The notes: generated by a model not told the origin, from the letters alone. Positions 37,357 through 46,215 are shown, counted from the first letter of the stretch. The stretch: DNA of 64,000 bases from Deinococcus yavapaiensis KR-236 (GCF_003217515.1 NZ_QJSX01000002.1:269242-333241); one strand, 5' to 3'. Made by a program: numbers and translations.

Positions 37357-38277
37357 GTGAAGACGCGCCGCACCTCTCTTTTGCTCGCCTTGTGCCTCGG
37401 GCTCGCGCTCGCCCAGACGGACGCTCCGACGACGCCCGACGCCGAGCCCGCGTCCGACGAGATCAGCATCACGCTGGAACGCCGGACGGAAGGAGGCGAC
37501 GTGCGGCGCATCAAGATCGAGAACACGGGCCGCGACGAGCAGACGGCAGCCCTCGCCTGCACGCCGCAAGACGGAGATCCGCCGACCACGCCGACGCAAG
37601 TCGTGTATTACACGCCCGCCTCCACGGGCGTCGTCGTGACCGTCGACGAGAACGTCATCGTCGGGTCGCTCGCCGTCATCACGCAGCAGCCCGACGGGCA
37701 AGGCGGCACGAAGTCCGACGGGCACGTCGAGATGAGCGCGGGCAGCGCGAAGGTCCTCGACGAGCCCCCCGCCAACGCCGAGGCCTTCCTAGAGCGGTGC
37801 GGCGTCCTCGTGACGCCCGAGGTGAAGGCCGACGCGGTGCAGGTCACGCAAGGCAAGACGAAGTTGGGCGGCTCGAAACTCGTGTACGACGAGTCGGACG
37901 GCATCGCCCGAGTGGAAGGTCCCATCGCCTTCGAGCGCGATACGCTGCGCGGCAAGAGCGACCGCATCGAGGTGGACGTCGAGAAGGAAACGACGACCCT
38001 CGTGGGAAACGTGGAGTTGCGCGACGGAAACCGCGTGAGCAAGGCGGCCCGCGTGGAGTACGACGACGCGAAGAGCGTCGCCGTCTTACGCGGCACGATC
38101 GACGCGCCCGCCGAATCGTCGACGCCCAAGGAAACGATTCGCGCGCAGACCATTCGCTACAACCTCGATACCGAGGAGATCGTCGTGCAAGGCCGTATCA
38201 GCGGCAAGTTCGACGACGAGGGCGAGACGCAAACGCCGCCGGAGCAACCCGGCGACGCGGCACCCGACCAGCCTTAA
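37357..38277 (+). CDS. OstA/LptA-like exported protein (second copy)
   Basis: A 306-residue protein with a signal peptide (1-19, ending LALA before QTDAP). The acidic, repetitive beta-rich body includes GVLVTPEVKADAVQVTQGKTKLGGSKLVYDESDGIARVEGPI and LVGNVELRDGNRVSKAARVEYDDAKSVAVLRG, again LptA-like strands, and ends in a Glu/Pro/Asp-rich tail. The start is GTG 37357 with AAAGGAA upstream. It is a probable paralogue of the preceding gene, and the three-gene row ends in a strong bidirectional hairpin. Confidence 0.68.
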   Translation: MKTRRTSLLLALCLGLALAQTDAPTTPDAEPASDEISITLERRTEGGDVRRIKIENTGRDEQTAALACTPQDGDPPTTPTQVVYYTPASTGVVVTVDENVIVGSLAVITQQPDGQGGTKSDGHVEMSAGSAKVLDEPPANAEAFLERCGVLVTPEVKADAVQVTQGKTKLGGSKLVYDESDGIARVEGPIAFERDTLRGKSDRIEVDVEKETTTLVGNVELRDGNRVSKAARVEYDDAKSVAVLRGTIDAPAESSTPKETIRAQTIRYNLDTEEIVVQGRISGKFDDEGETQTPPEQPGDAAPDQP

Positions 38278-38292
38278 AACACCGGGAAAAGA

Positions 38293-38338
38293 GAGCGATC
38301 AGCCGTCGTGCGTTCTTCGAGCCGACGGCTGATCGCTC
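38293..38338. terminator. bidirectional hairpin between convergent genes
   Basis: A 16-bp perfect stem, GAGCGATCAGCCGTCG and its complement, with a 14-nt loop. It sits 16 nt after the LptA-like stop and 7 nt after the end of the convergent DUF2231 gene. Confidence 0.8.
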
Positions 38339-38344
38339 ATCGCT

Positions 38345-38908
38345 TCAGTCCATCGGACCGCCGACGCCGATTCCGTGCTTGTACACCAAGTGCCCGCCGA
38401 GGTAGGCGCTCACCCCGATGAGGGCGAGCCCGCCGTACGCGAGGGCCTGCCCGAGTCGGCGCCTGCCCTTCAAGCGAGCGAGGAGAGACGCGCCGTACAC
38501 GAGGCCCGCGACCTCGTTCAGCAACCCGTGCGTCACGCCGATGCGCTTCGCGACGCCTTTCGTTTCGTGCCAGTCGGTCCAGCCCGTCACGACCGCGCCG
38601 CCCGCGCCGACAAGACCGATGGCGAGGACGGCGTTCGTCCCTTTCTCCAGCCCTTGCACGCCGAGCAACTCGAGGGTGTCCATCACGCCGACGGTCATCC
38701 AGGCACCGACGGGAATTTCGACGAGGACGGGGTGCAGCGGATGTCCGATCGGACGTCCGTGCAGCAAATCCTCGGTGGCTTCCCCGAAGGAGCCGCCAGC
38801 CTCGAAGGCCTTCGCGACGCCTTGCGACAAAGTGTCCGCGACGGGATCGAGCCAATCGGCCTGTTCGAAGAGCGTGTCGACGGCATGAGGCAACGTATTG
38901 GCGTTCAT
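38345..38908 (-). CDS. DUF2231 membrane protein
   Basis: A 187-residue protein with about four hydrophobic helices. GHPLHPVLVEIPVGAWMTVGVMDTLEL (about 53-80) is the DUF2231 fingerprint with its paired His, and TDWHETKGVAKRIGVTHGLLN continues the family. Function unknown; some relatives are suggested to bind haem or sit in respiratory membranes. TACCGT lies 5 nt before the ATG in TACCGTGAGGC, almost identical to the DinB-like gene 800 bp upstream. Confidence 0.8.
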   Translation of the reverse strand: MNANTLPHAVDTLFEQADWLDPVADTLSQGVAKAFEAGGSFGEATEDLLHGRPIGHPLHPVLVEIPVGAWMTVGVMDTLELLGVQGLEKGTNAVLAIGLVGAGGAVVTGWTDWHETKGVAKRIGVTHGLLNEVAGLVYGASLLARLKGRRRLGQALAYGGLALIGVSAYLGGHLVYKHGIGVGGPMD

Positions 38909-39192
38909 GCCTCACGGTAGCGAGACGCGCTCGCAGCGACGATCATACAATCTTGAGAACCGCGTTCGGCACCCACTGACGACCGTCACGGAAAGAGCCC
39001 GCCTTCCTCACGCTGGACCGTCTGACGGCGAGAAGGCGCCCGGCCTGAACGTCGACTCAGGGCGCTTTCCGCTCGCTCCTTTTATCGGAGGCTCTTTTGA
39101 AAGCGTCGGTTTTTGAAGGAAGTCGGAGTCGTCGCGAAGCTCGCCGAATGCCCGAGCTCCCTTTTGGGACAAGCTGCGACTTCGGTCGTTCA
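38909..39192. other. 284-bp intergenic region, no gene supported
   Basis: TACAAT at 38946 on the plus strand and a GC hairpin (AAGGCGCCC with GGGCGCTTT, one G-T) at about 39030 could frame a small RNA, but nothing decides it. I see no coding frame with family resemblance. Confidence 0.25.
38914..38919 (-). promoter_or_regulatory. leaderless-type -10 box for the DUF2231 gene
   Basis: Minus-strand TACCGT, 5 nt before ATG 38908. Confidence 0.4.
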
Positions 39193-39217
39193 CGCCTTCC
39201 CCTTCAAGGGGAAGGCG
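39193..39217 (-). terminator. hairpin downstream of the DinB-like gene
   Basis: 12-bp arms CGCCTTCCCCTT and complement around one central base, starting 8 nt after the stop at 39225. No T-run follows. Confidence 0.55.
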
Positions 39218-39224
39218 CGCCGCT

Positions 39225-39707
39225 TCACCGCGCCAACTTGATGAGCTGACGAACCGCGCCGAGATGGTACGTCACATGCGCGAGCGCGCCCGCCAAACCG
39301 CCGGGCTCGTCACCGTCCCAATTCGTATTGCTCGTCGCCAAGGCGCGCAAGTCTTGGTACGCGCGGCGAACGCGGTCGCGCAACTCACGCCACGCGTCTT
39401 CGTCCACGACGCTCGGTTGAAAGCTGTTCGGCCAATCGAACGGACCTCGGTCGCCACGTTCCCAGCGCACGACGACTTCCATGTGGTACGCCGTGTGCGC
39501 CGCCTGGGACGCCACGGTCGTTCCGAGCGCCGTGACGCGCGACGCCTGCTCGGCACCCAGTCCGTCCAGCGTCGCCAACAAACCGTGGTTGCCGCTTCCA
39601 TCGGCTTTCGTGCCGTCGAGAAACGCCGTGCCCTTGCCGGGCTCGCCGCCCTCCACGGCTTCCTTGAGAATGTCGAGAATGCCTGTCACGAACGCTTGGT
39701 CGCTCAT
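39225..39707 (-). CDS. DinB-like four-helix protein
   Basis: A 160-residue protein. HTAYHMEVVVRW and AHVTYHLGAVRQLI place His residues as in DinB-superfamily metal sites, and GLGAEQASRV begins the second helix. It differs from the pur-operon DinB in sequence. No partner gene is evident; it is a single transcription unit with TACGGT 5 nt before the ATG and a hairpin at its end. Thiol transferase or metal-dependent hydrolase activity is possible but unproven. Confidence 0.7.
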   Translation of the reverse strand: MSDQAFVTGILDILKEAVEGGEPGKGTAFLDGTKADGSGNHGLLATLDGLGAEQASRVTALGTTVASQAAHTAYHMEVVVRWERGDRGPFDWPNSFQPSVVDEDAWRELRDRVRRAYQDLRALATSNTNWDGDEPGGLAGALAHVTYHLGAVRQLIKLAR

Positions 39708-39712
39708 GCCTC

Positions 39713-39718
39713 ACCGTA
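39713..39718 (-). promoter_or_regulatory. leaderless-type -10 box for the DinB-like gene
   Basis: Minus-strand TACGGT, 5 nt before ATG 39707. Confidence 0.4.
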
Positions 39719-39760
39719 CTCGTCGCCGCTCGACCCACCATGCGCTGAATGGCGTAGCCT

Positions 39761-42292
39761 TCACTTCGTGTCGAACCAGTTCGGCCCGACGCCGACCTCC
39801 ACGCCGAGAGGCACCTTGAGATCGAACGCGTCCGTCATCTCGCGGCGAATGAGATCGGCGACGTCGTCCGCGACGCTCTCGGGCGCTTCCACGAGGATTT
39901 CGTCGTGCACTTGCAGCAACAGGCGCGCCCCGAGATTCGAGAGCTCGGGTTCCAGCCGCACCATGGCGAGCTTCATGATGTCGGCCGCCGTGCCTTGAAT
40001 CGGCATGTTGTACGCGACGCGCTCGGCGGCTTCACGCACGTTCTTGTTGCTCGCGTTGATTTCCGGCACGTAGCGGCGGCGGCCCATGAGCGTCTCGACG
40101 TAGCCGTGTTTGCGGCAAAAGTCCAAGGTACGGTCGATGTACGCGCGAATACCGGGGAAGGCGGCGAAGTAGCGCTCGATGAAGCCGTGCGCCTCGACGT
40201 AACTGATTTTGAGGTCGTTCGAGAGGCGGTGCGCGCTCATTCCGTACAAGACTCCGAAGTTCACGGTCTTCGCGGTGCGCCGCTGCTGCGTCGTCACGAG
40301 CTCTTCGATCACGCCGAGCACTTGCGACGCCGTTCGGCGGTGAATGTCCGCGCCTTCCTTGAAGGCTTCCTGCATCTTCGGATCGTCGGCGATGTGCGCC
40401 AAGAGGCGCAGCTCCAACTGGCTGTAATCCGCCGAGATGAGGCAAAAGCCGGGATCGGCGATGAACGCCTTGCGAATCTCGCGGCCCGTGTCCGTGCGAA
40501 TCGGGATGTTCTGCAAGTTGGGATTGAGGCTGCTGAGACGCCCCGTGGCGACCGATGTCTGGGAGAACGTCGTGTGAAGGCGGTTCGTCGTGGGGTTCAC
40601 GAGGTTGGTCATGTTGTCGAGGTACGTGTTCTTGAGCTTGCTGAGCTCGCGGTGCTCCAAGATCAAGCCGACGATGGGATGCTCGTCGCGCAGAGGTTCG
40701 AGCGCTTGGACGGCGGTGCTTCGCTTGCCCGTCAGCTTCGTCTTCTTGCTCGTCGCGAGCTTGAGTTCGTCGTACAAGACGGTCTCGAGTTGGTCGCGGC
40801 TTCCGATCTGGAACTCTCGGCCCGCCTGCTCGTAGATTTGCGCCTCCAAGTCCGTGAGACGCGCGCCCATCGCCACGCTCATTCCCCTCAGAAGCTCGGC
40901 GTCGATGCGCACACCGCGCACCTCCATCTTCGCCAAGACGTCCGACAAAGGCTTCTCGATGTCGTCGTAGAGCTTCCTGCGCAAGTCGTCGAACTTCTCG
41001 GGCAAGACGGCGAGCAGGCGCGCGCCCGCCACGGCTCGTCCCGCCGCCTGATCGGGCCACGGATGATTGAGGTGACGCTGACAAGCCAACTCGGGATTCG
41101 TCACGCCCGAATCGAGGAGGTACGCCATCAGCATCGGGTCTTCGCCGGGGCGGACGTCCACGCCGCGAATGAGCAGGTGCGTCGCGAGCGCCTTCGCGTT
41201 CACGCCGACCAGTTCCCGTTGTCCCACGAACTCCGAAAGGTCCACTTCGGGCATGACGCGCGCCGTCTCTCCGTCGAAGGTCGCCGCTTCCAGCAATTCA
41301 GCCGTGAGGTCGTCCTCGCGCTTGAGACGGTAGCCCCACACGACGCCTTCGCTCGGCGTTTGCCACTCGCCGATCTTCACGGCGTCGGGCTCGGCGGGCA
41401 CCGTCGCGGTCACGTCGTCGCCGCTTCCCACGATCGCCACGACGTCGCGCACCATCGAGTTGAACTCCAGGTCGCGAAGCTCGTTGAGCAAGGCGTCGCG
41501 GTCGACCGTTCCTCTCGGGACGCCGAGCGCCACGTCGATGTCGAGATCCGTGACCATGCACGACAACTCGCGGCTGAACTTCACGTCGTCGATGCTCGCC
41601 GCGATCTTTTCCTGCGCGCTCTTGGGCTTGAGGGTCCCGGCTTGCGCCTCCTCCAAGACCTTGTCGAGCGTTCCGTAGTCTTGCAAAAGCTTCGACGCCG
41701 TCTTCGGCCCGATTCCCTTGGCGCCCGGGATGTTGTCGCTCGCGTCTCCCGTGAGCGCGCGGTAGTCCACCCACTGCTTGACGGTCACGCCGTACTTCTC
41801 CAAGATCTCGGCGGGCCCGAGAAGCTCCTCTTTGGAGTTGATCACGCGCACGCGGTCGTCGAGCAATTGATACGCGTCGCGGTCCGACGTCAGGATGCGG
41901 ACTTCGAAGCCTTCCTTCTCCGCCTTGCGGGTGATCGACCCGATGATGTCGTCGGCCTCGTAGCCTGGCATTTCGAAGCGCTGCAAGCCCAAGAGGTCGA
42001 CGAGCTTGCGAATGCGGTCGATCTGCTTCGGAAGGTCCTCGGGCGTCTTCGCGCGGCCCGCCTTGTAGTCCTCGAACTGCTCGTGGCGGAAGGTCTTCGC
42101 GGGGGCGTCGAACACCACGATCACTTGCTGGTTGCCGTTGCGTAGCATGCGCAGCAACTGTCGCGCGAAACCGAAGACCGCCTGCACGGGCTCGCCGCGG
42201 CTCGTCGTGAGGCTTGAAATCGCGAAGTACGAGCGGTACGCGAGCGCGTGGCCGTCGACCAAGACGACGGTGGAAGGACGAGCGGAAGTCAT
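39761..42292 (-). CDS. polA: DNA polymerase I
   Basis: An 843-residue repair and replication polymerase. The 5' nuclease domain (1-280) has VLVDGHALAYRSYF, PGYEADDIIG, LTSDRDAYQLL and LTGDASDNIPGAKGIGPKTASKLL. The middle domain lacks the Asp-X-Glu of the 3'-5' exonuclease, so no proofreading is expected, as in Taq. The polymerase core has motif A (Asp622 in DYSQLELRLLAH), the O helix (Arg671, Lys675, Phe679, Tyr683) and motif C (Asp797 in LQVHDEILVE). Phe679 matches the Phe that disfavours dideoxynucleotides. TAGGCT lies 6 nt before the ATG. Confidence 0.97.
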   Translation of the reverse strand: MTSARPSTVVLVDGHALAYRSYFAISSLTTSRGEPVQAVFGFARQLLRMLRNGNQQVIVVFDAPAKTFRHEQFEDYKAGRAKTPEDLPKQIDRIRKLVDLLGLQRFEMPGYEADDIIGSITRKAEKEGFEVRILTSDRDAYQLLDDRVRVINSKEELLGPAEILEKYGVTVKQWVDYRALTGDASDNIPGAKGIGPKTASKLLQDYGTLDKVLEEAQAGTLKPKSAQEKIAASIDDVKFSRELSCMVTDLDIDVALGVPRGTVDRDALLNELRDLEFNSMVRDVVAIVGSGDDVTATVPAEPDAVKIGEWQTPSEGVVWGYRLKREDDLTAELLEAATFDGETARVMPEVDLSEFVGQRELVGVNAKALATHLLIRGVDVRPGEDPMLMAYLLDSGVTNPELACQRHLNHPWPDQAAGRAVAGARLLAVLPEKFDDLRRKLYDDIEKPLSDVLAKMEVRGVRIDAELLRGMSVAMGARLTDLEAQIYEQAGREFQIGSRDQLETVLYDELKLATSKKTKLTGKRSTAVQALEPLRDEHPIVGLILEHRELSKLKNTYLDNMTNLVNPTTNRLHTTFSQTSVATGRLSSLNPNLQNIPIRTDTGREIRKAFIADPGFCLISADYSQLELRLLAHIADDPKMQEAFKEGADIHRRTASQVLGVIEELVTTQQRRTAKTVNFGVLYGMSAHRLSNDLKISYVEAHGFIERYFAAFPGIRAYIDRTLDFCRKHGYVETLMGRRRYVPEINASNKNVREAAERVAYNMPIQGTAADIMKLAMVRLEPELSNLGARLLLQVHDEILVEAPESVADDVADLIRREMTDAFDLKVPLGVEVGVGPNWFDTK

Positions 42293-42298
42293 GAGAAC

Positions 42299-42304
42299 AG
42301 CCTA
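42299..42304 (-). promoter_or_regulatory. leaderless-type -10 box for polA
   Basis: Minus-strand TAGGCT, 6 nt before ATG 42292. Confidence 0.5.
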
Positions 42305-42401
42305 CCAGTACGCCGACGTCAGAAATCGTCGATGAATCACCTCCATTCCCGTACGAACGGATGCGTGAAGGGATTCGCCGTCGCGAATCTAACGCCCGTT
42401 A

Positions 42402-42407
42402 TAGACT
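42402..42407 (+). promoter_or_regulatory. -10 box for the hydroxyacyl-CoA dehydrogenase gene
   Basis: TAGACT, 8 nt before ATG 42416; TATAGA overlaps it. The -35 is not clear. Confidence 0.4.
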
Positions 42408-42415
42408 GGCGGCAA

Positions 42416-43630
42416 ATGTCGCAGACTTCAACGTCCAACGAAACGGGCGCGCACGGACCGACCAGGACGGTGGCGGCCATCGGGGTCGTCGGGGCGGGCA
42501 CGATGGGCGCGGGCATCGCCGAACTCGCCCTCACGAAAGGCTTTCGCGTCGCCCTCTACGACGTGTCACCCGAGCAACTCGCCAAAGCGCAGGCGGGCAT
42601 CGCGCGCAATTTGGAGAAGCTCGGGGCCAAGGGCAAGTTGAGCGCCGATCCTGCCGACCTGCTGATGCACTTCGTCGGCGTCACCGACCTTCACGGCTTG
42701 GCAGGCGCGGACGTCGTGATCGAAGCGGCGCCCGAACGCCTCGACCTCAAGAAGAGCTTGTTCTCTCAACTCGAAACGATGTGTCCTCGCGCCATTCTCG
42801 CCACGAACACCTCCACCTTGCTCGTGAGCGCCATCGCGGGCGGCTTGGCCGATCCGTCGCGCGTCGTCGGCATGCACTTCTTCAATCCCGCGCAAGTCCT
42901 GCCGCTCGTGGAGGTCATTCGAGGCGAGGAGACGAGCGAGGAAGCGGTCGCGGTCGTCGCTCAGCTTTCACGCGATCTCGGCAAAACGCCCGTGGTTTGC
43001 CAAGACACGCCCGGCTTCATCGTGAACCGCGTCGCGCGGCCCTTTTACGGCGAAGCGCTGCGTCTTCTCGGCGAGCGCGTAGCGGACGCGCCGACCATCG
43101 ACGCGATCATGCGCGGCGTCGGCTTCAGGATGGGGCCGTTCGAGTTGATGGACCTCATCGGGCTCGACGTGAACTTCGCGTCGACCGTCAGCGTGTACGA
43201 GGCGTTCTTCCACGATCCGAAGTACCGCCCGCACCCCATCCAAGCGCGCATGGTCGCCGCCGGACGACTCGGCCGCAAGACCGGCAAGGGCTTTTACGAG
43301 TACGGCGAGGAGCAAAGCGAACGTCTCGCGCCCGAAGTGTCCCTGGAGTTCGCCGAACGCATCTCGACGCGCATCCTCGCGATGCTGATCAACGAGGCCG
43401 TGAGCGCCCTCGCCGACGGAGTCGCCGACGCCCGCACGATCGACACGGCGATGAAGCTTGGCACGAACTACCCGCGCGGCCCCTTGCTGTGGGCGTCCGA
43501 ACTCGGCTTGCCGCGCGTCTTGGCGGTCCTCACGGAACTCCACGAGGAGTACGGCGAGGATCGCTACCGTCCCCACCCCCTGCTGCGCCGCGTGGTGAAA
43601 GCAGGCGAACCGTCGTTTTATCAGGAGTGA
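42416..43630 (+). CDS. 3-hydroxyacyl-CoA dehydrogenase
   Basis: A 404-residue NAD-dependent dehydrogenase. IGVVGAGTMGAGIAELAL (about 22-39) binds NAD. EAAPERLDLKKSLFSQLE and FFNPAQVLPLVEVIRG hold catalytic residues. The C-terminal helical domain appears twice (GFIVNRVARPFYGEALRLLG and a shorter second unit near 310-390), as in PaaH/PaaC-type enzymes. It oxidises 3-hydroxyacyl-CoA in fatty or phenylacetate degradation. ATG 42416 is chosen from TAGACT 8 nt upstream. It ends 5 nt before the thiolase gene. Confidence 0.9.
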   Translation: MSQTSTSNETGAHGPTRTVAAIGVVGAGTMGAGIAELALTKGFRVALYDVSPEQLAKAQAGIARNLEKLGAKGKLSADPADLLMHFVGVTDLHGLAGADVVIEAAPERLDLKKSLFSQLETMCPRAILATNTSTLLVSAIAGGLADPSRVVGMHFFNPAQVLPLVEVIRGEETSEEAVAVVAQLSRDLGKTPVVCQDTPGFIVNRVARPFYGEALRLLGERVADAPTIDAIMRGVGFRMGPFELMDLIGLDVNFASTVSVYEAFFHDPKYRPHPIQARMVAAGRLGRKTGKGFYEYGEEQSERLAPEVSLEFAERISTRILAMLINEAVSALADGVADARTIDTAMKLGTNYPRGPLLWASELGLPRVLAVLTELHEEYGEDRYRPHPLLRRVVKAGEPSFYQE

Positions 43631-43635
43631 ATTCC

Positions 43636-44838
43636 ATGCAAGAAGCCGTCATCCTCTCCGCCGTCCGCACGCCCGTCGGGAAGCACGGCGGCGGCCTCGC
43701 GAGCGTCCGTCCCGACGACCTCGCCGCGCTCGTCATCAAGCAAGCCGTCGCTCGCGCCGGAATCTCGCCCCTCGAGATCGAGGACGTGTATTTCGGCTGC
43801 GCGAATCAAGCGGGCGAGGACAACCGCAACGTCGCCCGCATGGCCGCCCTTCTCGCCGGTCTGCCCGTGGAGGTGCCCGGAGCGACCATCAACCGTTTGT
43901 GCGGCTCGGGTCTCGACGCCCTCAACACGGCCGCCAAGAGCATCTTGTCGGGCGAAGGACACGTGTACGTCGCGGGCGGCGTGGAAAGCATGAGCCGCGC
44001 GCCGTACGCCATGCCGAAGCCCGAGAAGGGGTACGCGACGGGCAACACCACGATCTACGACACGACCCTCGGTTGGCGTTTCGTCAACGAGAAGATGCGT
44101 GACTTGTACGGCACCGAAGCGATGGGGGAGACCGCCGAGAACCTCGCCGAGGAGTACGGCGTCACCCGCGAGGAGCAAGACCGCTTCGCGCTGCGCAGCC
44201 ACCAAAAGGCCCTGCGCGCGCAAGAGTCGTGCTTTTTCAGCCGCGAAATCGTGCCCGTCGAAGTCGTGGGACGCAAAGGCAGCGTCACCGTCTCCAAGGA
44301 CGAGGGACCGCGCGCCGACACGAGCCTCGAGACCCTCGCGAACTTGCGTCCCGTGTTTCGCAAGGGCGGCAGCGTCACCGCCGGAAACTCCAGCTCACTC
44401 AACGACGGCGCGGCGGCGCTCGTGCTCGCCAGCCGAGAGTACGCCGAGGCGCACGGCTTGAAGCCGCGCGCGGTCGTGCGGACGTTCGCCGTCGCCGGAG
44501 TGCCGCCGCGTGTCATGGGAATCGGCCCCGTTCCTGCCAGCCGAAAGGCCTTGTCCCGCGCGGGCCTCTCGATCGCCGACTTGCACTCCGTCGAGCTCAA
44601 CGAAGCCTTCGCCGCGCAAAGCTTGGCGGTGTTACGCGACCTCGGAATCGACGCCGAGGATCCGCGCCTCAACCCCAACGGCGGCGGCATCGCCCTCGGC
44701 CACCCGCTTGGATCGAGCGGAGCGCGCCTCGCCACGACCCTGCTGCACGAACTCGAACGTACGGGCGGCCAGTTCGGCCTCGCCACGATGTGCATCGGGG
44801 TCGGTCAAGGCATCGCCACGGTTATCGAACGCCTTTGA
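43636..44838 (+). CDS. acetyl-CoA C-acyltransferase (thiolase)
   Basis: A 400-residue thiolase. AVILSAVRTPVGKHGG starts it. NRLCGSGLDALN carries the acyl-accepting Cys (about 91). GGGIALGHPLGSSGAR and TMCIGVGQG give the His and second Cys. It cleaves 3-ketoacyl-CoA with CoA, the step after the dehydrogenase. The EVSGATIN/FSREIVPVEV segments are like PaaJ/PcaF beta-ketoadipyl thiolases, but a general acetyl-CoA acetyltransferase is possible. CAGGAGT lies 7 nt before the ATG. Confidence 0.92.
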   Translation: MQEAVILSAVRTPVGKHGGGLASVRPDDLAALVIKQAVARAGISPLEIEDVYFGCANQAGEDNRNVARMAALLAGLPVEVPGATINRLCGSGLDALNTAAKSILSGEGHVYVAGGVESMSRAPYAMPKPEKGYATGNTTIYDTTLGWRFVNEKMRDLYGTEAMGETAENLAEEYGVTREEQDRFALRSHQKALRAQESCFFSREIVPVEVVGRKGSVTVSKDEGPRADTSLETLANLRPVFRKGGSVTAGNSSSLNDGAAALVLASREYAEAHGLKPRAVVRTFAVAGVPPRVMGIGPVPASRKALSRAGLSIADLHSVELNEAFAAQSLAVLRDLGIDAEDPRLNPNGGGIALGHPLGSSGARLATTLLHELERTGGQFGLATMCIGVGQGIATVIERL

Positions 44839-44855
44839 GCTCCGGAGGTTCCGAC

Positions 44856-46160
44856 ATGCTTGAAACGCCCGTTCAGTCCATGTTCAATCCGCACGCCGAG
44901 GCCATGCCGATCGAGCAACTTCGAGCGCACCAACTCGCCCGCTTGCAGGAGACGGTCGCTCGGCTGAACGAGCGCGTTCCGATGTACCGCGAGCGCTTCG
45001 CCCAAACGGGCCTCACGCCCAACGACCTGCGAAGCCTCGACGATCTCTCTCGCTTTCCGTTCACGCGCAAGTCCGATCTTCGCGACAACTACCCGTTCGG
45101 GTTGCTGAGCGTGCCACAGCGCGAGCTTCGGCGCGTGCACGCGTCGAGCGGCACGACAGGCAAGCCGACCGTCGTCGGCTACGATCAAAGCGACCTCGAC
45201 GTGTTCGCGGAAGTCGTCGCGCGAAGCTTGTACGCGGCGGGCGCGCGGCCCGGCATGATGTTCCACAACGCCTACGGGTACGGCTTGTTCACGGGCGGAC
45301 TCGGCCTGCACGGCGGAGCGGAACGCCTCGGGTTGTCTACCATTCCCGTGTCGGGCGGCGGCACCGAACGGCAAGTGGTGATCATCCAAGATTTCCAGCC
45401 CGAGATCATCGCCTGCACGCCCTCGTACGCCCTCGTGCTCGCCGAGGCGCTGCACCGCCAAGGCTACCGCCCCGAGGACAACTCGCTGAAGTACGCGATT
45501 CTCGGCGCGGAGCCTTGGTCGGAGAAGATGCGGCGCGACGTGGAAGCGAAGCTCGGCGTGAAGGCCACGAACATCTACGGCCTTTCCGAGATCATGGGTC
45601 CGGGCGTCAGCAACGAGGACGTCACCGAGCAAGCGGGCTCGTACTTGTGGGAAGACCACTTCTACCCCGAAATCGTCGATCCCGACACGGGCGAGAACGT
45701 TCCGGACGGCGAGTACGGCGTGCTGGTCCTGACTTCCATGACGAGAACCGCCATGCCGATCTTGCGGTACTGGACGGGCGACATCACGCGCCTCATCGCC
45801 GAGCCGAACGCGACGGGCCGAACGGCGCGCCGCATGGACATGATTCGGGGTCGCAGCGACGACCTCATCATCTTGCGCGGCGTGAACGTCTATCCCAGCC
45901 AACTCGAAGCGGTGCTGCTGCACATGGGCGAAGTCAGTCCGCATTACCACATCTACTTGTCGCGCACGGGCCTCATGGACGAACTCACGCTCAAAGTCGA
46001 GAGCGGCGCGCAAGATCCCGCCTTGCGCGCCGAGATCGTGCGCCTCGTGAAGACGAACGTCGGCGTGACCATCGAGTGCGAACTTTGCGAGCCCGGCAGC
46101 TTGCCGCGCTCCGAGGGGGGAAAGCTCAAGCGCGTGACGGACTTGCGCGGCGATCGCTGA
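44856..46160 (+). CDS. paaK: phenylacetate-CoA ligase family enzyme
   Basis: A 434-residue ANL-superfamily ligase. HASSGTTGKPTVVGYD (about 92-107) is the P-loop and YGLSEIMGPGVSNE the adenylate motif. GRSDDLIILRGVNVYPSQLEAVLL near the C-terminus is the hinge. These are PaaK hallmarks, so it probably activates phenylacetate or a similar aryl acid to its CoA thioester. ATG 44856 has GGAGG upstream. It is the third gene of the row after dehydrogenase and thiolase; the ring-oxygenase genes of the full pathway are not here. Confidence 0.9.
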   Translation: MLETPVQSMFNPHAEAMPIEQLRAHQLARLQETVARLNERVPMYRERFAQTGLTPNDLRSLDDLSRFPFTRKSDLRDNYPFGLLSVPQRELRRVHASSGTTGKPTVVGYDQSDLDVFAEVVARSLYAAGARPGMMFHNAYGYGLFTGGLGLHGGAERLGLSTIPVSGGGTERQVVIIQDFQPEIIACTPSYALVLAEALHRQGYRPEDNSLKYAILGAEPWSEKMRRDVEAKLGVKATNIYGLSEIMGPGVSNEDVTEQAGSYLWEDHFYPEIVDPDTGENVPDGEYGVLVLTSMTRTAMPILRYWTGDITRLIAEPNATGRTARRMDMIRGRSDDLIILRGVNVYPSQLEAVLLHMGEVSPHYHIYLSRTGLMDELTLKVESGAQDPALRAEIVRLVKTNVGVTIECELCEPGSLPRSEGGKLKRVTDLRGDR

Positions 46161-46180
46161 GCGGCCGCGACTTTCGAACG

Positions 46181-46209
46181 ATGACACTTCGCCCCGAGCT
46201 TCGTACGCT
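46181..46209 (+). promoter_or_regulatory. histidine kinase promoter, leaderless type
   Basis: ATGACA (46181-46186), a 17-bp spacer, TACGCT (46204-46209), then 6 nt to ATG 46216. Confidence 0.6.
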
Positions 46210-46215
46210 CGGGGC
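46191..46215. promoter_or_regulatory. inverted repeat over the histidine kinase promoter
   Basis: GCCCCGAGC and GCTCGGGGC, 9-bp arms with a 7-nt loop. The right arm covers part of the -10 and ends at the base before the ATG. It may be an operator, or a terminator of the paaK transcript. Confidence 0.5.
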
